Source: Allofournierella massiliensis
Lineage (GTDB): Bacteria; Bacillota; Clostridia; Oscillospirales; Ruminococcaceae
Assembly: GCF_004345265.1 (NCBI RefSeq)
Contig: NZ_SLUM01000027.1
Coordinates: 1 to 51,690 of the forward strand
Length of the DNA stretch: 51,690 bases
Direction: 5' to 3'
Under the pieces are notes generated by a model. It saw only the letters and a program-made list of their open reading frames with translations. It made no database searches and had not been told where the DNA came from. Both the position numbers and the translations under genes were made by a program. Positions 8,507 to 17,200 of this stretch are shown piece by piece. Every line of letters begins with the position of its first letter. Position 1 is the first letter of the stretch.

Positions 8507-9211
8507 TCACATGCCCTGCCGGTAGATGGCCTGCAGCTGCAGGCTGGGGCGGCCGGTTTCGTCCGCCATATAGATATCCGGCTCAAAACGAAGGCCGGGT
8601 TTTCGGTTTTTCTGTGCTTCCAGCAGGAACAGCCAGGGGGCATCCTTCGGGGTCTGCTTGGCAAACACCAGCCGCTTTGGCTCCAGCCCTGCGGCACTGA
8701 GGATGCAGCAGGTGCGGGCCAGATGCTCCGGCCGGTTGCACATGGCAAAGCGCCCGCCATCCCGCAAAAGGCGTGCCGCCGCGGCTGCCACCTGCTCCAG
8801 CGTACAACCGCCCTCATGGCGGGCCGTGGCGCGGGCGGCCTCCGGGCTCACATAGCCCCCGGTGAAATAGGGAGGATTGGCCGCCACCAGATGATAGCCG
8901 CCATCCGCCTTCAGCTCGTTCAGATCCCGGTTCAGCGGGCGGATATGGCCGCATTCCGGCTGCTCCGCCACCGCCTGCTCCAGCAGATCGGTGCCCTCGG
9001 CATCCAGCTCCACCGACAGGCATTCCCCCCGGTGGCCCAGATCGTGCCAGCGCAGCGCCACGATGCCGCAGCCGCTGCAAAGGTCCACCGCCCGTTCCGC
9101 CCGCCGGGGCCGACAAAAGCCGGACAGCAGCATGGCGTCCGTTCCGAAGCGATGGTTTTCGCTGATAAACACCTTGGTCCCATTATACAAAGTTTCGGCG
9201 GAATGTGCCAT
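8507..9211 (-). CDS. TrmN6-like adenine-N6 methyltransferase (YabB family)
   Basis: A SAM-dependent methyltransferase probably acting on adenine 37 of a tRNA. The 234-aa protein has the YNGTKVFISENHRFGTDAML N-terminus typical of the family, SAM motif I DLCSGCGI (43-50) and the N6-adenine catalytic motif NPPYF (112-116). The longer frame to 9328 is rejected: GGGAG precedes the ATG at 9211 and the extension runs into the ferredoxin terminator. It is first in an operon with rsmI, the phosphoesterase and birA. The exact tRNA target is inference. Confidence 0.87.
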   Translation of the reverse strand: MAHSAETLYNGTKVFISENHRFGTDAMLLSGFCRPRRAERAVDLCSGCGIVALRWHDLGHRGECLSVELDAEGTDLLEQAVAEQPECGHIRPLNRDLNELKADGGYHLVAANPPYFTGGYVSPEAARATARHEGGCTLEQVAAAAARLLRDGGRFAMCNRPEHLARTCCILSAAGLEPKRLVFAKQTPKDAPWLFLLEAQKNRKPGLRFEPDIYMADETGRPSLQLQAIYRQGM

Positions 9212-9310
9212 AGAAAAACGCTCCCTGAAACAAAAATAAGGGGAGTGTACGCCGGTTCGACACATGAAACCGGCGGTTTTCCCCTGCTTTTTAAAAACAT
9301 GGCCCACAAC

Positions 9311-9346
9311 AAAAAAGCGGCGGGCCAAAAAGCCACGCCACTTTTT
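9311..9346 (-). terminator. Terminator of the ferredoxin gene
   Basis: An A-rich/T-rich flanked imperfect hairpin (arms 9311-9325 and 9332-9346) 27 nt after the ferredoxin stop, ending in six T on the minus strand. Confidence 0.65.
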
Positions 9347-9373
9347 GTTCTTTGCCAGTGCAAAAAGAGCAGA

Positions 9374-9544
9374 TTAGCCCTCTTCGATCGCACCAACAGG
9401 GCAAGCGCCGGCGCAGGTGCCGCAGGAAATGCAGCTGTCAGCGTCGATCACGTACTTGCCGTCGCCCTCGCTGATAGCGCTGACAGGGCACTCGCCGGCA
9501 CAGGTGCCGCAAGAAACGCAAGAATCGTTGATAGAGTAAGCCAT
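9374..9544 (-). CDS. Clostridial 2[4Fe-4S] ferredoxin
   Basis: A 56-aa small acidic electron carrier. It holds two CxxCxxCxxxCP clusters (SCVSCGTCAGECPVSAI and SCISCGTCAGACPVGAI), the duplicated fold of clostridial ferredoxins. ATG 9544 has GGAGA upstream. It is monocistronic, with its own promoter and terminator. It is a probable electron acceptor of the pyruvate:ferredoxin oxidoreductase encoded 5 kb away; that pairing is inference from the families. The leader carries two strong hairpins. Confidence 0.95.
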   Translation of the reverse strand: MAYSINDSCVSCGTCAGECPVSAISEGDGKYVIDADSCISCGTCAGACPVGAIEEG

Positions 9545-9561
9545 GTTTCATCTCTCCTTTA

Positions 9562-9641
9562 TCTCTGCACTTTTTCCTCAGGCGCGGTGCGCCCCATCCG
9601 TGCAGAGAATGCAGCGCGGCCCTGAAAGAGCGAACTCTTTC
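9562..9641 (-). promoter_or_regulatory. Structured 5' leader of the ferredoxin mRNA
   Basis: Two stems. One has 7 bp capped by TTCG (9624-9641), starting about 2 nt from the predicted transcript start. The other is a 9-bp perfect stem (9562-9570 with 9600-9608). Neither has a T-run. A 5'-end UUCG hairpin commonly stabilises mRNA; that role is inferred here. Confidence 0.55.
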
Positions 9642-9649
9642 TTGGGTTT

Positions 9650-9677
9650 ATTGTAGCATAAATTTACAAAAGTTCAA
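9650..9677 (-). promoter_or_regulatory. Promoter of the ferredoxin gene
   Basis: Minus strand: TTGAAC (9672-9677), 16-nt spacer, TACAAT (9650-9655). Confidence 0.75.
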
Positions 9678-9700
9678 GTGGTTGCCCTGGATTTTCAGAC

Positions 9701-10549
9701 TCAGTCCTGCTCCGGATCCGGCGCCTTGGGAGCCCGTTTTCCGCCCCGCAGATAGACGCATTCGCTGCGCCGGAAATACTTGGGCGCCAGCGACTCGTTC
9801 AGCGGCCGCACCTTCAGCATACCGCTCACCGGGTTTGCCTCCACCACAACACCCTCAAATTCCGGGGTGCGTACCACGCTGCCGTTCATGGGGGTGATGC
9901 TGTTCAGGTATTCGTAGGCCTTCTGCTCATAGGCCAGGCAGCACATGAGCCGGCCGCAGCTGCCGCTGATCTTGGTGGGATTCAGACTCAGGCCCTGCTC
10001 CTTGGCCATCTTGATGCTCACCGGCTGGAAATCCTTCAGAAAGCGGCTGCAGCAGAAAGGCTGGCCGCAGATGCCCAGACCGCCCAGCATCTTGCTCTCG
10101 TCACGCACGCCGATCTGGCGCAGCTCGATGCGGGTGTGGAACACGCCCGCCAGATCCTTGACCAGATCCCGGAAATCAATGCGGCCGTCCGCAGTGAAAT
10201 AAAATACGATTTTGGTGCGATCCAGATTGTACTCGGCTTCCACCAGCTTCATCTCCAGCTTGTGGGCGGCGATGCGCTGGGTGCAGATCTCGAAGGCGGT
10301 TTTTTCGTCGGCCCGGTTTTTCTCCATACGGCGGATGTCCACCGCGTCGGCCATGCGCTTGACGGTTTTCAGCTCCCGCACCACCTGGCTGTCCGGAATA
10401 TCCTTGGGGCCGGCCACCACCTCGCCACACTCAATGCCGCGGGCAGTTTCCACGATCACATGGTCGCCGGTCTTTACATCCAGATCCGCCGGGTCAAAAT
10501 AGTAGGCCTTTCCGCCTGCTTTAAAACGAACGGAGATCACTTTTTTCAT
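9701..10549 (-). CDS. ricT: RicT/YaaT (PSP1 domain) regulatory iron-sulfur protein
   Basis: The 282-aa PSP1-family protein has the hallmark cysteine-rich core: GICGQPFCCSRFL, then GSCGRLMCCLAYE. In Bacillus, RicT with RicA and RicF forms an Fe-S complex that promotes RNase Y mRNA processing and phosphorelay activity. RicA and RicF are not in this window. The start lacks a good ribosome site (only GAGAAA nearby). It lies 101 nt after holB in the darA-holB-ricT order also seen in Bacillus, where yaaR and yabA are additional neighbours. Confidence 0.9.
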   Translation of the reverse strand: MKKVISVRFKAGGKAYYFDPADLDVKTGDHVIVETARGIECGEVVAGPKDIPDSQVVRELKTVKRMADAVDIRRMEKNRADEKTAFEICTQRIAAHKLEMKLVEAEYNLDRTKIVFYFTADGRIDFRDLVKDLAGVFHTRIELRQIGVRDESKMLGGLGICGQPFCCSRFLKDFQPVSIKMAKEQGLSLNPTKISGSCGRLMCCLAYEQKAYEYLNSITPMNGSVVRTPEFEGVVVEANPVSGMLKVRPLNESLAPKYFRRSECVYLRGGKRAPKAPDPEQD

Positions 10550-10650
10550 AGTTGGTTTCTCACTTTGCCCTGCCGCGCCGGGCGGATGGTGTCACGTCTT
10601 TTGCCTGCGGCTTTGGTTTGGGCAAAAGGTTCAAAAGGGTAGGGAAGAGC

Positions 10651-11550
10651 TCACCGGGCGATGCGCGCCGCCAGCAGGGTGAGCAGCAGCTTCTGATTCA
10701 GGTTGCGGTTCATATTCTGAAGCGCTTCCCCGCACTGACTGGCAGTGCGGGCTGCCTGGTGGGCGCTCATGCCAAAGCGCCCGGCCCCCGCCAGCTCGGC
10801 GGCGGCTACGCTGGCCAGATCTGCCAGCAAGCGGGCAGCGGCAGGTTTGTCCTTTTCGTATCCGGCCAGGAGCTGCATCAGCCGGTAACGGTCGCCCTTT
10901 GCCACTGCCTGAGCCAGCTGGCAGGCAGTCTCGAAGCTCTGGGCCGCCTGCGGCTCCCGGGCGGCAGCCGCGGCCCGTCCGATGTGGCCATCGTACACGG
11001 CAGCCAGCAGCTCCGGGTCCTTACAGTCCGGGCAGTTCTCTTGCAGCCAGCTCACACATTCCTGCCGGGTGACCGGGGCGATGGGATAGATGGCGCACCG
11101 GCTGCGGATGGTGGGCAGCACTGCCGCCGCACTGGTGGCGGTGAGCACAAACAGCACCCCCTCCGGGGGTTCCTCCAGCACCTTCAGCAGCGCATTGGCA
11201 CTGGAGGCGTTCATCTTCTGCGCGCCGTAAAAAATCACCGCCCGCCCGTTGGCAGACAGCGCGGTCTCGAACACCTTGCGGCGCACCTGACGCACCGCAT
11301 CGATGCGGATCTCGCCGGAAGCACCTTCGCCCCGCACCTCGATGCACTCGGCGGCCCGGCCTTCCAGCACGGCATCCGCCTGAGCACCGCCCTCCGGGTA
11401 GAGGTAATCGGCAGCAAGGCAGCGGGCAGCAAACCCCGCACCGCAGCCCGCCTCGCCGCACAGCAAAATACTATGAGAAAGCCGCCCTGCGCGCAGGGCG
11501 GCCTGCAAACTTTCTTTCAGGGCCTGATTGCCCCGAAACGCATCCAGCAT
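10651..11550 (-). CDS. holB: DNA polymerase III delta' subunit, P-loop degenerate
   Basis: Clamp-loader subunit that helps place the DnaN sliding clamp on DNA. The 299-aa AAA+ protein shows RGNQALKESL, a P-loop region reading GEAGCGAG (32-39) without the Walker lysine, the LEEPP motif (125-129) and the arginine-finger-type RSRC (149-152). The zinc-binding cysteines of many delta' proteins are not visible. The start is ATG 11550, overlapping the darA stop by 1 nt (TGATG), so the two are coupled. The longer frame upstream is a shadow of darA. Confidence 0.9.
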   Translation of the reverse strand: MLDAFRGNQALKESLQAALRAGRLSHSILLCGEAGCGAGFAARCLAADYLYPEGGAQADAVLEGRAAECIEVRGEGASGEIRIDAVRQVRRKVFETALSANGRAVIFYGAQKMNASSANALLKVLEEPPEGVLFVLTATSAAAVLPTIRSRCAIYPIAPVTRQECVSWLQENCPDCKDPELLAAVYDGHIGRAAAAAREPQAAQSFETACQLAQAVAKGDRYRLMQLLAGYEKDKPAAARLLADLASVAAAELAGAGRFGMSAHQAARTASQCGEALQNMNRNLNQKLLLTLLAARIAR

Positions 11551-11873
11551 CACAGCTTTTCGAAGCGCTCCACGTTGGTCACAAAGACGGTGGCGCCGCC
11601 CACGGTGACCTGCAGCGGATACGCAGTGGCCACGCCGATGCCATAGCTGGCGGTGCTGGGCACAACCTCGGTGCGCTGCTTGCAGCACTTGGAGATCAGG
11701 CCGATGCACTCGTCCACCTTTTCGTCATCGGTACCGATCATCAGGGTCATATTGCCAGCCATCAGAAATCCGCCGGTGGTGGACAAACGGGTAACGGAGA
11801 AGCCCGCCTTGATGAGCTCGTTACATACGTTCTTGGAGTCCTCTTTATTTACAATGGCAGTGATCATTTTCAT
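11550..11873 (-). CDS. darA: Cyclic-di-AMP receptor DarA (PstA, PII-like)
   Basis: A PII-like trimeric protein that binds the second messenger c-di-AMP. The 107-aa product begins MKMITAIVNKEDS, has the GFSVTRLSTTGGFL segment, the T-loop/B-loop region and the C-terminal GGATVFVTNVERF, all matching the DarA/DUF970 family. Start ATG 11873 is chosen because AAAGGGGA lies upstream; the frame runs further to 11933 without a ribosome site. It is the first gene of the darA-holB-ricT operon. Its targets are unknown even in model species. Confidence 0.92.
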   Translation of the reverse strand: MKMITAIVNKEDSKNVCNELIKAGFSVTRLSTTGGFLMAGNMTLMIGTDDEKVDECIGLISKCCKQRTEVVPSTASYGIGVATAYPLQVTVGGATVFVTNVERFEKL

Positions 11874-11955
11874 AACAGCAGTTCCCCTTTCGGCAGGCCC
11901 GCGCAGTTTGGGCAGCGATTCCACCCGGCGCATAAAACATGGGCCTGTTTTTCTA

Positions 11956-11964
11956 ATTATAGCA
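11956..11964 (-). promoter_or_regulatory. Extended -10 promoter of the darA operon
   Basis: The minus strand reads TGCTATAAT, a consensus extended -10. No good -35 is at normal spacing. Confidence 0.75.
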
Positions 11965-12011
11965 CGACGTTTTTCAAATTACCACAAAAGCAGCCTCAGT
12001 TTTTGCCGCTT

Positions 12012-12662
12012 TTATTGCCGCCACTGGTTCTGCCAGGCCTTGCGGCGGCGGTAGTCGGTGATCTTCTGGCGAATCCGCCCGATGCCGCCCTTGCCGAAGA
12101 ACACCCAGAAGCCCAGAAGGCCCGCCAGCATGGCCAGCTTCTGGCCAAGAGGCGCGGTGATCCACTGGAACAGGTACAATACCGCGGAGATCCAGCCCAG
12201 CCATTTCACCTTGACCGGCAGCACAAAGAACAGCAGCAGCTGAGTTTCGGGATAAAGATAGGCAAAGGCGAAGAAGAGGGAATAATACAGCGCCGTATTT
12301 CCGGCCGAACCGGTGATCAGGCAGCCCAGCCAGGCGCCGATCATACCCAGCAGAAAATAGACGGTGAATTTGAAGCTGCCCCAGGTTCGTTCCAGTGCGG
12401 AACCCAGCCAGTACAGCAGATAAATTTCCAGTACCACATAGATGGGGCTGGTGGTCAGCGGGGGAAGGAACACAAAGCTTACCAGCCGCCACACCTGCCC
12501 GGCAAACAGTCCGGTCCGGTTCAGATCCAGAAGGAAATACAGCGGATAGTATGCAAACATGACCACCAGCCAGACAATGGCCTGACCGGCCGCCACATAT
12601 AACATCAGATTCGGGATCCCGAAACGGCCAAACCGCCGCTCCAGTTTATAAAGCCAGTTCAT
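12012..12662 (-). CDS. Rhomboid-like polytopic membrane protein lacking the catalytic serine motif
   Basis: A 216-aa protein with about six membrane segments and a rhomboid-like layout: N-terminal amphipathic helix, loop with GQVWRLVSFVFLP (the WR region of rhomboids), then successive helices and a basic tail. The catalytic GxSG expected in the fourth helix is not found (the region reads GSAGNTALYYSLFF), so it is probably a pseudoprotease. It has its own promoter upstream. Function unknown; the rhomboid assignment is by pattern only. Confidence 0.65.
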   Translation of the reverse strand: MNWLYKLERRFGRFGIPNLMLYVAAGQAIVWLVVMFAYYPLYFLLDLNRTGLFAGQVWRLVSFVFLPPLTTSPIYVVLEIYLLYWLGSALERTWGSFKFTVYFLLGMIGAWLGCLITGSAGNTALYYSLFFAFAYLYPETQLLLFFVLPVKVKWLGWISAVLYLFQWITAPLGQKLAMLAGLLGFWVFFGKGGIGRIRQKITDYRRRKAWQNQWRQ

Positions 12663-12696
12663 CGCGCAGCACGCTCCTTTTTGCTCAGTTTCGTTT

Positions 12697-12725
12697 ACTT
12701 TACCAGAAAATAATCCATTTGAAAA
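12697..12725 (-). promoter_or_regulatory. Promoter of the rhomboid-like gene
   Basis: Minus strand: TTTTCA (12720-12725), 17-nt spacer, TAAAGT (12697-12702). Moderate match only. Confidence 0.5.
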
Positions 12726-12766
12726 GCCTTTTGCGGCGAATGATTTGTTTTTGTTGTTTCGGTGCG

Positions 12767-12919
12767 CGTTGAAAAGTTTTCAACGTTTTCCACCGAGATC
12801 CCAACATTCCTCACCGCTCCATTCAACGAAACGTTGAACTTAACGGCGTTTTCCACCCGATTTGTTGAAAACTTCCCGCTTTTCACGGGGTTTTAAACAC
12901 TTTCAACATACTTTTCAAC
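12767..12919. repeat. Cluster of TTCAAC/GTTGAA sites including two palindromes
   Basis: Seven TTCAAC/GTTGAA hexamers occur within about 150 bp. They include a perfect 9-1-9 palindrome (12767-12785) and a 7-3-7 inverted repeat (12822-12838). CGTTTTCCACC is repeated at 12784 and 12847. The cluster lies upstream of the rhomboid-like gene promoter in an otherwise gene-free 475-bp gap. It may be a binding array for a regulator. Confidence 0.6.
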
Positions 12920-13049
12920 ATACAATTGAAAAACTCCTCGTATAACTCATGGGGAAAACTATGTTTATTCTTTGATGAAAATCCTGTTTCCGGTCTTATG
13001 GAATGGATTTTTCGCGCATTTTCGCGCATGGCGGCGATTTTTTTTGCAC

Positions 13050-13100
13050 AAAAAAGCGGACTGCTTCTTTCCACATAAAATCGCGAAAAAAGCAGTCCGC
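13050..13100 (-). terminator. Terminator of the yitT-like gene
   Basis: An 11-bp perfect stem (13056-13066 with 13090-13100) followed on the minus strand by six T. Confidence 0.85.
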
Positions 13101-13137
13101 AAAGCACGGATTTACCGGGAACACTGCCGCTTTCCGG

Positions 13138-14001
13138 TCAGTGCTTTTCCTCCAGGGCATGGAAACCTTCACCAAAGACCTCGTTTGCCTCACAGATCAT
13201 CACCATGGCCCGGGGATCCACCCGATGGGCCGCCTGGCGCACCTTGAACACCTCGTTATTGGAGCAGGCGCACAGAACCATATCCTTTTTGGCTCCGGAG
13301 TAGCTGCCGGTCACATCCACCAGCGTGGCGCCGCGCTCCACTGCCTGATCGATCTCTCTCGCCACCTCCCGGCCATAATCGGTGATGATCATGGCCAGCT
13401 TGCCGCTGCCGGCGCCGTACATGATCTTATCCATCACAATGGTAAGCGCAAACACCGAGATCATACCGTACAGCGCCGAGTCAATGTCACCGAAGGCGGG
13501 CACGCCCAGAAAGATGATAACCGCATCCATGATCATACTGATCTGGCCGAAGCTGAAATGGGGAGCCTTCCGCTTGGCCGCGTGAATCAAAAAGTCGGCG
13601 CCGCCGGTGGAGGAGTTGCGCATATAGATGATGGCGAGGCCCGCGCCCATCAGAATGCCGCTGAACACCGCCGCCAGAAGCCGGTTGCTGTCATAAACAG
13701 GAAAATGAGGCAGGATGCCGTCGATGATGATGGTACTGATGATCATGGTACGCAGGCTTTTCAAAAAGAAACGCCTGCCCAGAATCCGGAAGGTACACAG
13801 GATGATGGGGATATTCAGTACCAGGGTCATGGTACCAATGGGCAACCCGGTAAGAAAGTTGATGATCAGCGCCAGACCCGAAAGCCCGCCGGGAGCGAAC
13901 CCGCCCTTCGCCGCAAAGGTATACACACCCACGCCGAACAGAATACTGCCCACCGTTTCAAAAAGCACATCCATCAAGAATTCCTTGCGTTTTTCCGTCA
14001 C
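13138..14001 (-). CDS. YitT family membrane protein (DUF161 + DUF2179)
   Basis: The 287-aa protein has five or six membrane segments in the first two thirds, with the family sequence FAAKGGFAPGGLSGLALIIN, and a soluble C-terminal DUF2179 domain (GATLVDVTGSYSGAKKDMVLCACSNNE). The family is widespread in Firmicutes; its transport role is unproven. GTG 14001 is chosen as start since AAAGGAGG lies 8 nt upstream; the longer ATG frame to 14100 would cover the leader hairpin. It is monocistronic with its own promoter, leader hairpin and terminator. Confidence 0.85.
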   Translation of the reverse strand: MTEKRKEFLMDVLFETVGSILFGVGVYTFAAKGGFAPGGLSGLALIINFLTGLPIGTMTLVLNIPIILCTFRILGRRFFLKSLRTMIISTIIIDGILPHFPVYDSNRLLAAVFSGILMGAGLAIIYMRNSSTGGADFLIHAAKRKAPHFSFGQISMIMDAVIIFLGVPAFGDIDSALYGMISVFALTIVMDKIMYGAGSGKLAMIITDYGREVAREIDQAVERGATLVDVTGSYSGAKKDMVLCACSNNEVFKVRQAAHRVDPRAMVMICEANEVFGEGFHALEEKH

Positions 14002-14061
14002 ACTGAGTTCCTCCTTTAAACCGGTACAGAGAGATGTTTCGGTCCGCTCTGAACACCGGAT

Positions 14062-14122
14062 AAAACAAAAACGGCTTTTTTCACAACACGCTTTGCTCAA
14101 ACGCTTTGCTCAAAAAGCCGTT
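14062..14122 (-). promoter_or_regulatory. Terminator-like hairpin in the yitT leader (possible attenuator)
   Basis: An 11-bp perfect stem (14070-14080 with 14112-14122) with a 31-nt loop, followed on the minus strand by TTTGTTTT. The loop holds a 13-bp tandem duplication (14088-14100 and 14101-14113). It sits about 10 nt after the predicted start of transcription and 70 nt before the coding start. Confidence 0.55.
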
Positions 14123-14138
14123 ATCTTTTCCTACCTTT

Positions 14139-14167
14139 ATTATAGCCGAAGCCGGGCCAAAAGGCAA
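14139..14167 (-). promoter_or_regulatory. Promoter of the yitT-like gene
   Basis: Minus strand: TTGCCT (14162-14167), 17-nt spacer, perfect TATAAT (14139-14144). Confidence 0.75.
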
Positions 14168-14198
14168 AAATTCTTTTGTAAAAAGATGGGAAACAGGC

Positions 14199-14237
14199 AA
14201 AAAAACGCCCCCGCACTGTGCACACAGTGCGGGGGCG
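14199..14237 (-). terminator. Terminator of the PFOR gene
   Basis: A GC-rich 15-bp inverted repeat (14206-14220 with 14223-14237) followed on the minus strand by seven T. Confidence 0.9.
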
Positions 14238-14277
14238 CGGGGTTCAGCAGATCATGCCGTGACCCTTGCGGGGAGAA

Positions 14278-17200
14278 TTACTCCTCGGTGGAGTACAGCT
14301 TAACCAGCTTCTGCAGGTAAGCGTAGCGCTCCTTAGCCTTCTTGTCGGCCAGATCGAACAGCTCTTCAGCACGCTCGGGGAAGGCCAGCTTCAGACGGCT
14401 GTAACGGGTCTCGTTGGAGATGAACTCCTTGTAATCCGCGGTAGCGGGCTTGGAGTCCAGAGTGAAGGGGTTCTTGCCTTCGGCCTTCTTGCGAGGATCG
14501 AAGCGGAACATGTTCCAGTAGCCAGCAGCCACAGCCTTCTTCATCTCGGCCTGGCAGTTGGTCATACCGCCCTTAACACCGTGCATCTCGCAGGGAGCGT
14601 AGCCGATCACCAGAGAAGGACCATGGTAGCTCTCGGCCTCGGTCAGAGCCTTGATGGTCTGGTTCATGTCGGCGCCCATAGCGATCTGAGCAACGTAAAC
14701 GTAGCCGTAGCTCATGGCGATCTCGCTCAGGCTCTTCTTGCCGATGGCCTTACCGGCGGCTGCGAACTGAGCAACCTGACCGATCTGGCTGGCCTTGGAA
14801 GCCTGTCCGCCGGTGTTGGAGTAAACCTCGGTGTCGAATACCATCACGTTGACATCCTCACCGGAAGCCAGAACGTGGTCCAGACCGCCGAAGCCGATGT
14901 CGTAAGCCCAGCCGTCACCACCGAAGATCCACACGCTCTTCTTGGAGAGGTAGTTCTTCTTGGGCAGGATAGCCTGGCTGTACTGGCAGTCGGGCTCAGC
15001 CTCCAGCAGAGCAACCAGCTTCTTGGTGGCTTCCGCGTTGGCCTTGCCGTCCTCGTAGGTGGCGAAGTACTCGTCGATGGCAGCCTTCTTGTCGGCGTTG
15101 GTGGTAGCCTCAGCCAGCTCATGCAGCTTGGCAGCCAGAGACTCGCGGATCACCTTCTGGCCCAGGTACATGCCCAGACCATGCTCGGCGTTGTCCTCGA
15201 ACAGGCTGTTGGCCCAGGCGGGACCGAAGCCGGACTCCTTGTTGGTGGTGTACGGAGAGGTAGCAGCGGGGCCGCCCCAGATGGAGGAACAACCGGTAGC
15301 GTTGGAGATGTACATACGCTCGCCGAACAGCTGAGTGATCAGGCGGCCGTAAGCAGTCTCGGCACAGCCGGCGCAGCTGCCGGAGAACTCCAGCAGGGGC
15401 TGGTTGAACTGGCTGCCCTTCACGGTGGTCTCGGCCATCATGCCGTCCTTCTTGCGGATGTTCTCAACACAGTAGTTGAACACATCCTGCTGAGCGGCCT
15501 GGCTCTCCTGAGGCACCATGGTCAGAGCCTTGGTGGGAGCGGGGCAGACGTTTACACAAACGCCGCAGCCCATGCAGTCCAGAGGAGAAACGGTCATGGC
15601 GAACTTGTAGTTCTCGCAGCCCTTGCCGGTCATCTTCTTGCTCTTCAGAGCCTCGGGAGCGTTAGCAACTTCCTCGTCGGTCAGAGCGAAGGGACGGATG
15701 GTGGCATGGGGGCAAACGTAAGCACACTGGTTGCACTGGATGCAGTTGTCGGGATTCCACTCGGGAACCATCACGGCAACACCGCGCTTCTCGTAAGCGG
15801 CAGCGCCCTGAGCGAACTGGCCGTCCACGTAATCCACGAAGGCGGAAACAGGCAGGCTGTCGCCGTCCATCTTGGCAACGGGCTCCATGATGTTCTTAAC
15901 CATCTTCACGGTGTCGGCGTTGCCGGTCAGCTGAACGTCGTTGGCCTCGTCCACAGCGTTGGCCCAGTCAGCGGGAACCTCAACCTTGTGGTAGGCGTCG
16001 AAGCCGGCGTCGATGGCCTTCCAGTTCATCTCAACGATGGCCTGGCCCTTCTTGGCGAAGGTCTTCTCAGCGGCCTGCTTCATGTACTTGATGGCATCCT
16101 CGCGAGGCAGAACACCGGCCAGAGCGAAGAAAGCAGACTGCAGGATGGTGTTGGTGCGCTTGCCCAGACCGATCTCAACAGCCTTGTCGATGGCGTTGAT
16201 GGTGTACAGCTGGATGTTGTTCTGAGCGATGTAGCGCTTGGACTCAGCAGGCATGTGGTGAGCCAGCTCCTCATCGGTCCACTGGCAGTTGATCATGAAC
16301 ACGCCGCCGGGCTTTACGTCCTGAACCATCTTGTAGCCCTTAACAACGTAGCTGGGGTTGTGGCAGGCCACGAAGTCAGCCTTGTTGATGTAGTAGGGGC
16401 TCTTGATGGGCTTGTCGCCGAAGCGCAGGTGGCTGATGGTCACGCCGCCGGTCTTCTTGGAGTCGTACTGGAAGTAAGCCTGGATGTACTTGTCGGTGTG
16501 GTCACCGATGATCTTGGTGCTGTTCTTGTTAGCGCCAACGGTGCCGTCGCCGCCCAGACCCCAGAACTTGCACTCCTTGGTGCCTTCTGCAGCGGTGTTG
16601 GGAGCGGGCTTCTCTTCCAGGCTCAGGTTGGTCACGTCGTCCACGATGCCCAGAGTGAAGCGGGCCTTGGGAGCGTCCTTAGCCAGCTCGTCGTATACGG
16701 CGAACACGCTGGAAGGAGGAGTATCCTTGGAACCCAGACCGTAACGGCCGCCCACAACGGTAGCGGTGTTGCCGGCCTCACGCAGAGCAGCAACAACATC
16801 CAGGTACAGGGGCTCGCCCAGGCTGCCGGGCTCCTTGGTGCGATCCAGCACAGCGATCTTCTTCGCGGTAGCGGGGATGGCAGCCAGCAGCTTCTCGGCA
16901 ACGAAGGGACGGTACAGGCGAACCTTTACCAGGCCAACCTTCTCGCCCTTGGCGGTCAGGTAATCGATAACTTCCTCGGCAACGTCGCAGATGGAGCCCA
17001 TGGCTACGATCACGCGCTCAGCGTCGGGAGCACCGTAGTAGTTGAACAGCTGGTAATCGGTGCCCAGCTTCTCGTTGACCTTGGTCATGTACTTCTCAAC
17101 CACAGCGGGCAGAGCGTCGTAGTACTTGTTGCAGGCCTCACGATGCTGGAAGAAGATGTCGCCGTTCTCGTGAGAACCGCGCATGGAGGGATGCTCGGGG

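Noticed and set aside
12695-13107. Two short minus-strand frames in the TTCAAC cluster
   Set aside because: Their residues merely translate the repeated hexamers and no ribosome sites are present.
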